DNA from: Amphiura filiformis
Taxonomy: Eukaryota; Echinodermata; Ophiuroidea; Amphilepidida; Amphiuridae
NCBI RefSeq assembly: GCF_039555335.1
Contig: NC_092647.1
Coordinates: forward strand, 18,884,946 to 18,948,945
Length of the DNA stretch: 64,000 bases
Direction: 5' to 3'
Shown: one piece after another, positions 12,012 to 23,265 of the stretch
How positions within the stretch are numbered: the first letter of the stretch is position 1
Layout of the letters: every line of letters starts with the position of its first letter
Program-made: the position numbers and the translations under genes
Notes under the pieces: generated by a model
Databases searched by the model: none
What the model saw: the letters and a program-made list of their open reading frames with translations, nothing else
What the model was told of the DNA's origin: nothing

Positions 12012-12033
12012 TTAATTAATCAATTAATCAAAT

Positions 12034-12116
<83 letters not shown>
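12012..12116. repeat. (ATTT)n microsatellite, about 100 bp
   Basis: Uninterrupted TTTA units, preceded by ATTAATTAATCAATTAATCA. Such tails often mark the 3' end of an old LINE or SINE, but no element body is recognisable beside it. Confidence 0.95.
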
Positions 12117-12119
<3 letters not shown>

Positions 12120-12227
12120 GAAAACTCTTTCTTTCTTTCTTCATTTATTAAGGGTTAATGTATTTAAGCAATCTCTGTCACAATATGGTATAATCCTAGT
12201 TTCATATCAACAGTCTATTGATGGTAA

Positions 12228-12810
12228 TATGTGACCGTCCACGGCGAATGAGCCGTAAATTCCTCCCCGGTCAATTTTGTTTTTATTTCGTGTTTAAAAA
12301 TAAACATCATAAACTTAAAAATGGTATATCATTTGACTTCAAACGATATCCAGAAGCGGAGTTATAGTTAGTTAAACTTTGCGCCTTCAACAAAATTATA
12401 GCTTTTTTCGTTTCTATGTGTGTCTCTTTTTCAACATTGCCGGCAATAAATATCAAACAGTCATAATTGGCGGTCATTTCAAATCATCCCCAAGTCAACG
12501 AGGTTTAAGAAGTGTTCTCTCATTGTTAATTGTTGGTTATGCATACCTATACAAATAACCCACCACTTGAAAAGGATTTAGCAAAAGCAAACAAAGACCA
12601 GAGCTATTAAAAGTTCTATAGCCATCTAAGGTAGAAGCTTATTATCCACTTCAATAATAGGATTATTGATTGGTGTTGTGACTATCAAAATAAGACGGAT
12701 GTCGCGCCAGCTTAAGTGACCGATGAATACGACCTTCGTACACATTTTACACCATAACTCAGAATGCAATTTAGGGAATTTACGGCTCGTTTGTGCTGCC
12801 GGGTCACATA
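12228..12810. mobile_element. TA-flanked MITE with GTGAC(C/T)G termini, copy 1
   Basis: Begins TATGTGACCGTCCACGGCGA and ends with the degenerate complement (TGCTGCCGGGTCACATA). A better-preserved relative at 55321-55905 shares internal blocks such as TATATCATTTGACTTCAAAC and GAATACGACCTTC in the same order. Length is about 583 bp in both. The terminal TA is consistent with a Tc1/mariner-type target, but the superfamily is uncertain. No transposase is present. Confidence 0.8.
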
Positions 12811-13114
12811 TGAGCTCTGAGTGAGATATGCATGTGTGGATGGAGAAAGTTCAATAACATCGACCATGGGCAGGTACGCATTGGGTTTTAGAGAGAAAAA
12901 AATGGTTTTAAATTATACTATTCCATATCATAATCGCATCAAGTTTGGAGGAACATTATTTTAACAAATACAGCAACATAATGCAGTACATTAATATTAT
13001 GGCAACACACGACTATATGCATGTAATTAAGCTATTTGTATATCTTCATATCAGATAACTTCTAGAAATGATTTATGTCAATTCCAACACTATATGCCTG
13101 CCTCTGCAGACTTG

Positions 13115-13240
13115 AAAACCGATGCCTTGGGATGAATTTTGGTAACATTCCAACAAATAAAACATTTCAAAGCATCAAAACCCAAAATGCAATATTTTTT
13201 GTCCATATAGCCTGGTCATTTTCAGGGAGTTTGAAGCAGC
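13115..13240. repeat. Interspersed repeat shared with 22415-22553
   Basis: CCGATGCCTTGGGATGA, ATTCCAACAAATA, GCATCAAAACCCAAAATGCA and GTCATTTTCAGGGAGTTT occur in order at both places. The boundaries and class of the element are unknown. Confidence 0.6.
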
Positions 13241-13831
13241 TTTATGGCCTACAAGCAAATAGAGGGCGAAATTCAGGTCAAATTGCAAAAAGCTGCAATT
13301 GAGCTCAGCTGTGAGGAAAATGATCCCAGCCAAAGGACACACCCTGATTTTGGGATCTACAAAGCCAATAACCATGATAGCCGAAAACCGCGAAATACGG
13401 GTAACCGCCTAGTTCTCCATAATACGGGAGCATGAACAAAATCAAGCCGAGGTCACTTGAGATCAAAAGTTATAATGGGGTCAAATTTTCGAGTATGCCC
13501 AATCGGGCTTAAAAGTGGTAAAAAATCTTCAATTTAACGTGAACATGTCAAAAAGTCAAGCGGGTCATCAGGGCCGGGTGAAACAGCATCGCTAGCAGTT
13601 GCTCTCACAGCTACGGGTGAACTAGTGGAACCCTAAAATTATACAAGCTAACTACATCTCATATCTTGCACCTCCTGCACCGTGCCGATGCACCTCAGAA
13701 ACTTATTGTTCTGGCAAATAATCCTGCAAATAATATGTATTTTAATTTTTAAATAACTTTAAAATGAATGTTTAAAAACTTTAGGCGTCTAACGGTAACT
13801 CTACAACTTCAACACTTAAAAAAACCACCAA

Positions 13832-14116
13832 TTGGGCTGATCATTCAAAGTCAACACTCCCCGTGAGGAAGATTTTGAAAATATCTGCCACAGGGGGCGT
13901 ATGAATTTCAAATGGAATTAGCTCATTAACCAAGTCTATTATACCCGGTACCCTCCCTTTGTGGAAGATGCGTGTTGAAACTTTCTCAGAGGGTATATCA
14001 AATTCAAATGCAGCTGCCTTTTATGTTCATTCTATTTGAAATTCATACTCCCCCTGTAAAAGTTGTTTTTAAAATTGTCATCAGGGGGAGTGTGGAATTT
14101 CAATGGAATAGGCCAT
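13832..14116. repeat. Hairpin-module interspersed repeat, copy 2
   Basis: Contains three alternating modules with GGGGGCGTATGAATTTCAAA, TATTTGAAATTCATACTCCC and GGGGGAGTGTGGAATTTC, ending in ATGGAATAGGCC. See 59349-59623 for the clearest copy. Confidence 0.65.
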
Positions 14117-14229
14117 TTTACAAATGGCGTGTATTTAAAATAATAAAATACAAAGCAGTTGTACCCTTCTTTTACACAAATCTCATTATCATTGTAATTA
14201 TCATTAGCGTGTATTTTATTGTCTTATAA

Positions 14230-15178
14230 ACAAGATGAGAATATTTTGTCAATCAATCAAGTAAATGTGTTTTTGTCATCGTTAGTATCATCAAAACCAA
14301 TATGAAATCTGATCAAGCCGGAATATTTGAATAAAATTATAAAGAATGGTACACGTTTGCGCTGTATTTTATTGTTTTTAGTAAAAATTAAGCATATGGC
14401 CAAATTTGTTTTCAGCATAGTATAACCATGTATGAAAACTGGTAAATTTGCTTGATAATATCAGAAATAATCACAGTTTGCAAGCTACAAAACAATTTAG
14501 GAATCCGAAGGTTTATCCTACAATGTTTGAATTTATAATACTTAGGCCTATACTCAATGAGCGTGCGTGTTTAGGCCCTTCAATTGATTTTGAGTTTACC
14601 GTTTCCCTCTCGCATCCAAAATTGAGAATTGCAAAATATTTAATTATTTGATTTTTATTTGACATTTTCTCTTTAAAATGACATTTTAATTACATTAGTT
14701 TGCCACTTTCTTACCTTGATCATCTTAACTATGATGCTGAACAAACAAAGAGCACCCCTGCATTATTATCAATGTATAATAAAATCAACCATAATTGCAC
14801 AAAAAAAATGAAATCTGCGGTGCCAAAATGTACCGTTGATATTGGGCTGTGACCACTCGTTTCAAAATAAAGAAAAACAATAAGAAATTGATAATTAAAA
14901 GTTACCTCTGTCTTTTTTTTTAAATCTTAAACAGTAAACTAAGAATCAATTGTGAAGGGCCTTATTATAACAGACTATACAGCAATAACATTGAATTTTG
15001 TAATACTATACGTTAAATTCAGGGTTTTCTTTCCTTCAAATCCCTAGTTCCAAAGTCCAATGCGTACAAAATCTTGAAAACGTACGCGTTCAGATATTGC
15101 AAGAATTTAATAGAGAAACACCTGATATTGTGTATTTATTCTCGGCTTTTGGCATTTTCTTTGACCTCTTTTATATTA
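14230..15178. other. No gene recognised; AT-rich DNA
   Basis: Chance ORFs only. TAGGCCTA occurs near 14543. Confidence 0.5.
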
Positions 15179-15831
15179 GTGCGCCCACTTGATCCCAAAT
15201 AGCTATTACTTTTTTTTGTCTACCAGTTGCCAAAGATGCTAGACGATGAAAAATAAAATTGGGATCTTGTTGGCGCATCTTTTTGTGATGCAGTAAAAAG
15301 CCCACATTGTGCTACACGTCATTAATGAGGGGAAAAGAGGGCAATTATTGACCTCCACAATGAGGCTAAGTCCATTTTCAAAAAATCAGAAAAATATGAA
15401 GATCAAGAGATCCCAAGCTAATTTTTTCAGTACTTGCAGAGAATTACATCTTCTTTGATGAAATGCTATTCGGAGAGTCAGGTGACGTTGGTGCGCGATA
15501 ACACAGGCGTGCAAAAATGTGCGAAAATAGGAAATTTTGACCTTTGACCTCTGTTAACTCGGTGCGCCAACGAAATCCCAAAATTTCTTTGCTGAAAAAT
15601 GAAACTTGCCATGGAGGTCTTAAATTTCAAACTTGTTCAGACTTGGGATCTTGATGGCGCAGCCCGTTATGATGCTTTGAAGTTTGCACGAGGGCGCTTT
15701 TCATCAAATCATTGGATTTGCTGATTTCGTGCGCCATCAAGATCCCAATTTTTTTTCTTGGTTTTTGTAATGTAACCATTTGGTACTTTAAAAAAAATGC
15801 AAAATGCAGGTTGGGATGATGATGGCTCACG
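15179..15831. repeat. Cluster of six alternately oriented GTGCGCCA..ATCCCAA motifs
   Basis: The approximately 20-bp motif GTGCGCCAnCnnnATCCCAA or its complement occurs near 15179 (+), 15259 (-), 15561 (+), 15643 (-), 15729 (+) and, degraded, 15811 (-). Plus and minus copies are paired about 80 bases apart, so each pair can form a stem with a loop of about 60 bases. No coding function is evident. Confidence 0.65.
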
Positions 15832-16015
15832 ATGTTATGCACCTCCAAAGTTTACCATTTGCAAGTAAGGCTCAGAGAGGCTGAAATGTCAAGAATTTTT
15901 CGCTCATATTTTACATGTGAGTTGTTGGTGCTAATATGTACCAAAATTATTTTTTAGAGACAATTCTATTTTTTTTTGTATCGCAAATCCGTACATAATA
16001 AGGGAGACTGGCTCT

Positions 16016-16640
16016 TAATATATTAATTAATTAATTAATTGACTAATTAATTGACCGATTAATTACTTAACCAATTACTTTCTTAGTTAATTAGCTAATT
16101 AAATAAAATCAATTAATTCACTTATTAATTAATTGACTGATTAATTACTTAACCAATTAATGAATTTAATTGTCTGGTTGATTACTTAACCAATTAATTA
16201 AGTAATTAATTATCAGTCAAATAATTAGTGAATTAAGTAATTAAGTAATTGGTTCAGTAATTAATTAGTCAATTAAATAATTAGCGATTCAATTGATTGA
16301 TTGTTTGATTGATTGATTTTAATTTAATTAATTAATGTTGTTTAATTAATTGGTTAAGAAAATTTAATCAGTCAATTAAATAATTAATGAATTGATTGAT
16401 TGATTGAATAATTGAACGATCGATCAATCGATTGATTGATCAATCAATCAATCAATCGTTAGTAAGTTGGTGATGATACGTTGTATGGGACATCCAGGTA
16501 TTGGAAAACAACATTAATCACTGACGTTTCACATAATTGAGTGCTCGGGTATTGTTTTCCGCACGACATTAAAAAAATAGTTAATTTAATTAAAATCAAT
16601 CAATCAAATTAATTAATTAATTAATTAATGTAGCAAAATA
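16016..16640. repeat. AT-rich TTAATTAA palindromic tract, locus 1
   Basis: A cryptically repetitive tract of TTAATTAA, GACTGATTAATTACTTAACC and their complements. The left half uses mainly ATTACTTAACCAATTA and the right half mainly its complement TAATTGGTTAAGTAATT, so the tract as a whole is an imperfect inverted repeat. GATTGATTGATCGATCAATC-type sequence lies near 16390-16455. The 42407-42965 tract has the same architecture. Confidence 0.8.
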
Positions 16641-16936
16641 GATATATGTTATTTTTCAAACATCCGGGTGTCCAATTATGTGTAATATCAGAGATTCATG
16701 TTGTCCCCTAATATCCGGGGAGCCAAATTTCTGAAGGGCTGTTTTTATGATGTATTGATCTCTAGTGATGAGAGTGTTACTTCAATCAATACCAACAGGA
16801 AGTTAGTGTCAACAAGCAACAACTCAAGCATATCAGTGCATTATCTGGCTGATGAAAAGAGCAGACCTTAGTCCTCGAAACGTCCCATACAATAAGTGTT
16901 TCATAGAACCTTGCAGAGAAAAAATGTTTAAATAAG
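16641..16936 (+). repeat. Linker between AT tract and 50-bp array, locus 1
   Basis: About 300 bases that recur almost unchanged at 42966-43245 between the same two neighbours. The first third (CATCCGGGTGTCCAATTATG, then AGAGATTCATGTTGTCCCCT) looks like two degenerate 50-bp minisatellite units. The rest is unique-looking and includes the hammerhead-like core at 16849-16884. Confidence 0.8.
16849..16884 (+). ncRNA. Hammerhead-ribozyme-like core (candidate), copy 1
   Basis: CTGATGA (16849-16855) is followed by a 21-base stretch that can partly fold (GAC-CTTA-GTC). GAAAC (16877-16881) and GTC (16882-16884) come next. These are the conserved core words of hammerhead ribozymes in the right order. 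UGG upstream can pair with CCA after GTC as helix I. Helix II is imperfect in this copy and a helix III is not obvious. Hammerheads are known in Penelope-like elements, but no such element is preserved here. Activity is doubtful. Confidence 0.25.
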
Positions 16937-17097
16937 TGAGAGATTAGTGTTGTCTTTCCTACACTTGGGTGTCCCAATGTTCAACATGAGAGATTAGTGT
17001 TGTCTTTCCTACACTTGGGTGTCCCAATGTTCAACGTGAGAGATTAGTGTTGTCTCTCCTACACTTGGGTGTCCCAATGTTCAACGTGAGAGATTAG

Positions 17098-17200
17098 TGT
17101 TTGTTTGTTTGTTTGTTTGTTTTATTTCTTCTTTAACCTGGGACACTCAATCAGTTGAAAACACAATTAATCATCTGTTCTTCCTTGAGGCCCAGGGAAA
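17098..17200 (-). mobile_element. Short retroposon-like insert in array 2, first copy
   Basis: On the minus strand this reads as a 3' end: CTGTTTCCCTGGGCCTCAAG, then GAAGAAATAAAA with an AATAAA signal, then (CAAA)n. That layout suits a LINE or SINE tail. The identical body recurs at 17403-17533 with a longer (CAAA)n. Confidence 0.6.
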
Positions 17201-17402
17201 CAGTGTTGTCTCTCCTACACTTGGGTGTCCCAATATTCAATGTAAGAGATTAGTGTTGTCTTTCCAACACTTGGGTATCCTAATGTTCAACATGAGAGAT
17301 TAGTGTTGTCTTTCCTACACTTGGGTGTCCCAATGTTCAACGTGAGAGATTAGTGTTGTCTCTCCTACACTTGGGTGTCCCAATGTTCAACGTGAGAGAT
17401 TA

Positions 17403-17533
17403 GTGTTTGTTTGTTTGTTTGTTTGTTTGTTTGTTTGTTTGTTTGTTTGTTTTATTTCTTCTTTAACCTGGGACACTCAATCAGTTGAAAACACAATTAA
17501 TCATCTGTTCTTCCTTGAGGCCCAGGGAAACAG
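17403..17533 (-). mobile_element. Short retroposon-like insert in array 2, second copy
   Basis: Same body as 17098-17200, offset 330 bp, with flanking 50-bp units that also match. The copy therefore arose by duplication of array DNA carrying the insert and not by a second insertion. The (TTTG)n tract has since grown from about 25 to about 46 bases. Confidence 0.7.
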
Positions 17534-20500
17534 TGTTGTCTCTCCTACACTTGGGTGTCCCAATATTCAATGTAAGAGATTAGTGTTGTCTTTCCTACAC
17601 TTGGGTATCCTAATGTTCAACATGAGAGATTAGTGTTGTCTTTCCTACACTTGGGTGTCCCAATGTTCAACGTGAGAGATTAGTGTTGTCTTTCCTACAT
17701 TTAGCTGTCCCAATGTTCAACGTGAGAGATTAGTGTTGTCTTTCCTACACTTGGGTGTCCCAATATTCAATGTAAGAGATTAGTGTTGTCTTTTCTACAC
17801 TTGGGTGTCCCAATGTTCAACGTGAGAGATTAGTGTTGTCTTTCCTACACTTGGGTGTCCCAATATTCAATGTAAGAGATTAGCGTTGTCTTTCCTACAC
17901 TTGGGTGTCCCAATGTTCAACGTGAGATATTAGTGTTGTCTTTCCTACACTTGGGTGTCCCAATATTCAATGTAAGAGATTAGTGTTGTTTTTTCTACAC
18001 TTGGGTGCCCCATTCAACGTGAGAGATTAGTGCTGTCTTTCCTACACTTGGGTGCCCTATTCAACGTGAGAGATTAGTGTTGTCTTTCCTACACTTGGGT
18101 GTCCCAATATTCAATGTAAGAGATTAGTGTTGTCTTTCCTACACTTGGGTGTCCCAATGTTCAACGTGAGATATTAGTGTTGTCTTTCCTACACTTGGGT
18201 GTCCTAATATTCAATGTAAGAGATTAGTGTTGTCTTTTCTACACTTGGGTGTCCCAATATTCAACATGAGAGATTAGTGTTGTCTTTCCTACACTTGGGT
18301 GTCCCAATGTTCAACGTGAGATATTAGTGTTGTCTTTCATACACTTGGGTGTCCCAATATTCAATGTAAAAGATTAGTGTTGTCTTTTCTACACTTGGGT
18401 GCCCCATTCAACGTGAGAGATTAGTGCAATCTTTCCTACACTTGGGTGCCCCATTCAACGTGAGAGATTAGTGTTGTCTTTCCTACACTTGGGTGTCCCA
18501 ATATTCAATGTAAGAGATTAGTGTTGTCTTTCCTGCACTTGGGTGTCCCAATATTCAACGTGAGATATTAGTGTTGTCTTTCCTACACTTGGGTGTCCCA
18601 ATATTCAATGTAAGAGATTAGTGTTGTCTTTCCTACACGAGGGTGTCCCAATGTTCAACGTGAGAGATTAGTGTTGTCTTTCATACACTTGGGTGTTCCA
18701 ATGTTCAACGTGAGAGATTAGTGTTGTCTTTCATACACTTGGGTGTCTCAATGTTCAACATGAGATATAAGTGTTGTCTTTCCTACACTTGGGTGTCTCA
18801 ATGATCAACTTGAGAGATTAGTGTTGTCTTTCATACACTTGGGTGTCCCAATGTTCAACGTGAAAGATTAGTGTTGTCTTTCATACACTTGGGTGCCTCA
18901 ATGTTCAACATGAGATATAAGTGTTGTCTTTCCTACACTTGTGTGTCTCAATGTTGAACATGAGATATAAGTGTTGTCTTTCATACACTTGTGGGTCTCA
19001 ATGTTCAACGTGAGAGATTAGTATTGTCTCCCCTACACTTGGGTGTCCCAATATTCAATGTAAGAGATTAGTGCTGTCTTGCCTACACTTGGGTATCCTA
19101 ATGTTCAACATGAGAGATTAGTGTTGTCTTTCCTACACGTGGGTGTCCCAATGTTCAACGTGAGAGATCAGTGTTGTCTTTCCTACATTTAGGTGTCCCA
19201 ATGTTCAACGTGAGAGATTAGTGTTGTCTTTCCTACACTTGGGTGTCCCAATATTCATTGTAAGAGATTAGTGTTGTCTTTCCTACACTTGGGTGTCCCA
19301 ATGTTCAACGTGAGATATTAGTGTTGTCTTTCCTACACCTGGGTGTCCCAATATTCAATGTAAGAGATTAGTGTTGTCTTTTCTACACTTGGGTGCCCCA
19401 TTCAACATGAGAGATTAGTGCTGTCTTTCCTACACTTGGGTGCCCCATTCAACGTGAGAGATTAGTGTTGTCTTTCCTACACGTGGGTGTCCCAATATTC
19501 AATGTAAGAGATTAGTGTTGTCTTTCCTACACTTGGGTGTCCCAATGTTCAACGTGAGATATTAGTGTTGTCTTTCCTACACTTGGGTGTCCCAATATTC
19601 AATGTAAGAGATTAGTGTTGTCTTTTCTACACTTGGGTGTCCCAATGTTCAACGTGAGAGATTAGTGTTGTCTTTCCTACACTTGGGTGTCCCAATATTC
19701 AATGTAAGATATTGGTGTTGTCTTTCCTACACTTGGGTGTCCCAATGTTCAACGTGAGAGATTAGTGTTGTCTTTCCTACACTTGGGTGTCCCAATATTC
19801 AATGTAAGAGATTAGTGTTGTCTTTCCTACACTTGGGTGCCCCAATATTCAATGTAAGAGATTAGTGTTGTCTTTTCTACACTTGGGTGTCCCAATATTT
19901 AACATGAGAGATTAGTGCTGTCTTTCCTACACTTGGGTGTCCCAATGTTCAACATGATAGATTAGTATTGTCTTTCCAACACTTGGGTGTCCCAATATTC
20001 AATGTAAGAGATTAGTGTTGTCTTTTCTACACTTGGGTGTCCCAATATTCAACATGATAGATTAGTGTTGTCTTTCCTACACTTGGGTATCCTAATGTTC
20101 AACATGAGGAATTAGTATTGTCTTTCCTACACTTGGGTGTCCCAATGTTCAACATGAGAGATTAGTATTGTCTTTCCTACACTTGGATGTCCAAATGTTC
20201 AACGTGAGAGATTAGTGTTGTCTTTCCTACACTAGGGTGTCCCAATGTTCAACGTGAGAGATTAGTGTTGTCTTTCATACACTTGGGTGTCCCAATGTTC
20301 AACGTGAGAGATTAGTGTTGTCTTTCATACACTTGGGTGTCTCAATGTTCAACATGAGATATAAGTGTTGTCTTTCATACACTTGGGTGTCTCAATGTTC
20401 AACATGAGATATAAGTGTTGTCTTTCCTACACTTGGGTGTCCAAATGATCAACTTGAGAGATTAGTGTTGTCTTTCATACACTTGGGTGTCCCAATGTTC

Positions 20501-20611
20501 AACGTGAAAGATTAGCGTTGTCTTTCAATGTTCAACATGAGATATAAGTGTTGTCTTTCCTACACTTGGGTGTCTCAATGATCAACGTGAGAGATTAGTA
20601 TTGTCTTTCAA

Positions 20612-22095
20612 TTACTCTATCTTCACCGATATACCTACCTTGAATAACACTTGTTTTTTAAGCGACGTGAAAGATTTAAACACGAGATGGGAAGCCATCC
20701 TTTTTTAAATACAATGGTACTTTATACTTGTTTTTGGTAACAAGGTTATTATGCCCCTGCTCTGAGAGACAGATTAGTCAGATCTATTAAAGGAATCTGT
20801 GTCCAGAAGGTTTTTATAAAACTCACTTGGAAAGTCATCAGTGCCAGGTAACCTATTACTAGGCATTGTTTCAACAGCTTTTCAACACTCAATACATTTT
20901 AAGCTGCTTTCATTATCAAGCGTAGGGAGAGATGGTCGAGAAAAAATAGGATTCAGTGTGTCAATGACATAATCTTCAATATTTTGTGGGTAGGGGGACC
21001 TATAAAAATCCTCATAAAAAGCAGCTTCCGCATTCAAATTTCATTTGGATCATAAATTTCTTTCCCGTCAAAATGGTCAACATTCAATTTGTGGATGGTC
21101 TTCTTCTCATGTCTATCTTTGATTTAAAATTTTGCATCCCAATTGAACTCAAAATGTGTATTTGGCATGTAGCGTATAGCCAGAAGTCAAAGGCGGAAGC
21201 TGTCACCCTCCTCCATATGGGATATTTTGCCAACCATCTTACCCCTTTGTGGGAGCCTTACTGCCGCTGAGGTATTTTTAAATTCTGTCCTTTTTGGTTC
21301 TTTTTAGCCCATTTTGGTCAAAGTTTGGCCCTCCTTGAAAGTTGTCTTACCCCCTCCTAGACTATTCCACAGTCGATTCTCGATAAATAAAAATATGTTA
21401 TTAATCATGATGAACGCATGTTTCAGTTGAACTCAAAATTATACTGATTTTTATTGCATCAAAATACTAGTAAATGGGTTATAAAACGTTTGTATAATTA
21501 GTGACAGTAAAAGTAAAGTATACGTAGGCTTATATTATTGAATACATCATATCTTATGGCATTATTATAATGGCTCACTTCAATACTGAACAATTTTGAT
21601 TTTAGAATCTACCAGTTTATTGATAGCCAGAGTAATAAATCACTTGGGAAGCTAACAAACAGAGGGAGTACTGTTACTGAAAAGATCAGATGTGAAATGT
21701 ATCAATTGTGCACAAATTAATACAAATTTTATATACAACTCTACATACTATATATAACAAATTTAGCTTTATTTAAGCTCAAACATAATAGCCAGAGTAT
21801 GTACAATGGGCAAGTGGACTATGGAGAAGTCTACCCCCCCTCCCCGGTACAGGTTTTTGATGAACGACAGTAAATCAGTAATAGGCATTATTGTGATACA
21901 TCGTATTATTCATAAATACAAAGCATATGGTATTTATACTGTTACCTTAATACTCTCATTTTCATCCATTCTAGGGTTTAGGCAAGATAGCTGCCCTATA
22001 GACATTTGACAATTTTCTGCATTCGATATAGTATGCATCTATAAAATGTGACACATGGCAGCGTTTTACAAAGGTTCTTCTTACACTAATGGTTC
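20612..22095 (-). pseudogene. Dead L1/Tx1-like LINE, reverse transcriptase fragment, copy 2
   Basis: Homologous to 6795-7700 over its whole length. On the minus strand the region 20810-20880 encodes LPGTDDFPSEFYK, matching the RT signature (K)SPGtDGlPsEFYK. GIITLLPKTS follows, then a degraded GRYIGE region at 20631-20662. Compared with copy 1 it carries an extra block of roughly 540 bases around 21360-21900. Multiple stops and frameshifts make it non-functional. Its lower-coordinate end abuts the 50-bp array directly. Confidence 0.8.
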
Positions 22096-22544
22096 AATAC
22101 CACTAATTATATATACCTACTAGCACTATAATTACACAGTTTTTAATGGAAAAATAAATAATTTCGTGCGGAATATTCTGATATGCAGAGCTCTCTCAAT
22201 TAAAAGGCAACAATACCAGATGAAACTAGATGATTTAGATTCCAACCAAATGATCAAAGACTCAACGTGGGTTGACTTTAGACGTTTCTTGTTTTATTAC
22301 ACTGAACCGTAAATATCTTAACCATAATACTTCATGCCTTCATAAAAATCGATATTTCGGATTATGACAGTGCGCCCTCGAAGCTGAAAGTTACAATTGG
22401 GGCCAAAAGTTACTAAAAACCGATGCCTTGGGATGATTTTTGGCAATATTCCAACAAATATGTCATGAAAGAATATATTTCAAGCATCAAAACCCAAAAT
22501 GCAAGTTTTTGCCTTATAACCAGGTCATTTTCAGGGAGTTTAAG
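22096..22544. other. No gene; holds one interspersed-repeat copy
   Basis: 22415-22553 matches 13115-13240. No exon recognised. Confidence 0.5.
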
Positions 22545-23188
22545 CAGCTTTACATAGTGCACTTATGTCCGCGGCAAATTCATCGTGACCTTTCCAGCCA
22601 TAAACCCGCTTAGTGAAGATTAAACCGAGATATGCAGTACTAAACCATTATAGTAATCGATTGTCTGACGCAAATTTATTACCACGTGATAATATTAATC
22701 CAATGAGCGATCGAATTATCCGCTACGGTCGACTAATCCAATCGATAATGACGCTATTGACATGTACGGGCGGAGCTCCACTGACTCAGTTTTGGGGTAT
22801 GTTTCACTGGTTTGCTGTCATTTACTCATCAAGGCGGTCCACACGTTATTATAAGGACTATGCTAATGATTTAAAGATTGACATGTAGAGAATAAACCAT
22901 ACTTGATTGACAGAAAGTACTAAATTTGTACCTATTACGGTTTCAAGACACCCCTCTTGCAAATGCGACCAAGTCAGGGCGGCCCGGTGAAGCAAAGTGT
23001 GCATTGGAATAACACGGGAGTTTGGATACAGATAGTATATTTCTTTCTCATACAAATGTATGGTTCCCCCGTTATTAAAGCTTGTACCGGGTTGAAAATT
23101 CAGATATTTTGAAAAGAATAAGTATTATTGAAAGATAGAGAAAGTACTAAAATCATAGTTTTTATACTCTTTAATATATGATGCTAAC

Positions 23189-23190
<2 letters not shown>
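22545..23190. repeat. ~640-bp interspersed repeat, copy 1 (mariner-free)
   Basis: Matches, in inverted orientation, 31170-31670 plus 32664-32780. Shared words include GACATGTACGGGCGGAGCTC, TTAAAGATTGACATGTAGAG and CATTGGAATAACACGGGAGT. The TA at about 22651-22652 is the empty counterpart of the mariner insertion site in copy 2. Ends carry at most weak inverted similarity, so the class is unknown. Confidence 0.75.

Positions 23191-23265
<75 letters not shown>
23190..23265. repeat. (AAT)n microsatellite
   Basis: About 25 uninterrupted ATA units directly at the end of the preceding interspersed repeat. Confidence 0.95.

Larger units (their letters stand above)
16937..20610 (+). repeat. 50-bp minisatellite, array 2 (about 70 units)
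   Basis: Tandem units of 50 bp, with some 46-bp variants lacking CAATGTT before CAACGTGAG. Unit types alternate: CAATGTTCAACGTGAG versus CAATATTCAATGTAAG, giving a 100-bp higher-order repeat around 17700-18650. Larger blocks of about 1.5-1.6 kb are also duplicated (compare 17600 on with 19090 on). The plus strand has no stop codon in the consensus in any frame, which produces long spurious ORFs. Two copies of a foreign (TTTG)n-bearing insert lie at 17098-17200 and 17403-17533. The array ends abruptly at a LINE remnant. Confidence 0.95.

Noticed and set aside
16937..20610. CRISPR array
   Set aside because: The 50-bp units are contiguous with no unique spacers between constant repeats, and the surrounding genes are eukaryotic. 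It is a minisatellite.
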